A stretch of 11,790 nucleotides of DNA from JAZKSG01 sp036626215 (GTDB taxonomy: Archaea; Thermoplasmatota; E2; DHVEG-1), in contig JAZKSG010000038.1 of assembly GCA_036626215.1 (NCBI GenBank), positions 1 through 11,790 on the forward strand. Direction: 5' to 3'. The position numbers were made by a program, and so were the translations under genes. This document shows positions 11,690 to 11,790 of this stretch, one piece after another (positions within the stretch are counted from its first letter, which is position 1; each line of letters starts with the position of its first letter). The notes beneath the pieces are model-generated. The model was given only the letters and a program-made list of their open reading frames with translations. It was not told the DNA's origin and did no database searches.

Positions 11690-11698
11690 ATTTTATAT
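11690..11698 (-). promoter_or_regulatory. TATA box of purA
   Basis: On the minus strand this reads ATATAAAAT, about 33 bp before the ATG at 11661, giving a leader of under 10 nt. The GGGGA block closer to the gene lies at or ahead of the predicted transcript start, so it probably does not act as a ribosome binding site. Confidence 0.5.
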
Positions 11699-11746
11699 CT
11701 TTCTTTTAATGTAGATTCTTAGAACAACTAATTGGTAATGGAAAGG

Positions 11747-11754
11747 TTTTATAA
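11747..11754 (+). promoter_or_regulatory. Divergent TATA box at the right edge
   Basis: GGTTTTATAAG on the plus strand predicts a transcript starting near 11775-11780 and running out of the window. No start codon is visible before 11790, so the gene or RNA it serves cannot be named. Confidence 0.4.
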
Positions 11755-11790
11755 GAAACTTCTTTTTTCCAGGAAATAGAAAAAGAATAT

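Noticed and set aside
1..11790. CRISPR array, tRNA or rRNA genes.
   Set aside because: No regularly spaced repeats of CRISPR length, no cloverleaf with a T-psi-C-like arm and no rRNA-like blocks were seen in the intergenic regions.

Overview
The window looks archaeal and euryarchaeal, most likely a relative of Thermoplasmatota. It carries a 20S proteasome alpha subunit very like that of Thermoplasma, an archaeal exosome operon (SDO1/SBDS, Rrp4, Rrp41, Rrp42), ribosomal protein L37Ae, RNA polymerase subunit RpoP, a Pcc1-type KEOPS subunit, two archaellins with class III signal peptides, TATA-box promoters, and GGTGA/GGAGG ribosome binding sites mixed with apparently leaderless starts. The lineage is inferred from remembered protein similarity, not from a search.

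Left part (1-3300). An AT-rich gene for a UPF0016/GDT1 (TMEM165-like) membrane cation transporter is interrupted. Its reading frame runs from the window edge to base 55 and resumes at 2891. Between lie 2845 bp of more GC-rich DNA bounded by two copies of CCGACGGATT (46-55 and 2891-2900). Deleting one repeat plus the insert restores the transporter in frame. The two ends of the insert are successive pieces of one other gene, an archaeal PIN-domain/P-loop ATPase: its N-terminal half (from 2302) ends at the right repeat and its Walker A part continues from the left repeat (46-347). The insert therefore has the layout of a circle opened inside the ATPase gene and joined into the transporter gene at a 10-bp match. 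It also carries a ZIP-family metal transporter and a DPS-like (thioferritin) protein gene in convergent orientation, plus about 500 bp with only very small ORFs. The ATPase is itself cut short after Walker A (about base 340). No recombinase or transposase is present. This is either a real integration of a foreign circle or a chimeric molecule or assembly, and sequence alone cannot decide which.

Middle part (3301-5904). Two tandem archaellin genes lie on the minus strand (the upstream gene's stop is 14 bp from the next start), with a tandem and inverted repeat just upstream of their probable promoter. The radical-SAM enzyme QueE (7-deazaguanine pathway for archaeosine/queuosine) is divergent from them. 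A 305-bp gap follows, holding a terminator-like T-run, a palindrome beside a strong TATA box, and tiny upstream ORFs before psmA.

Right part (5905-11790). psmA-SDO1-rrp4-rrp41-rrp42-rpl37ae-rpoP form the proteasome/exosome superoperon known from many euryarchaea. Genes are tightly spaced or overlapping. They join protein degradation, RNA degradation, ribosome maturation and transcription. A pcc1-like gene follows, and purA (adenylosuccinate synthetase) converges on it. A further TATA box at the right edge points to a gene beyond the window.
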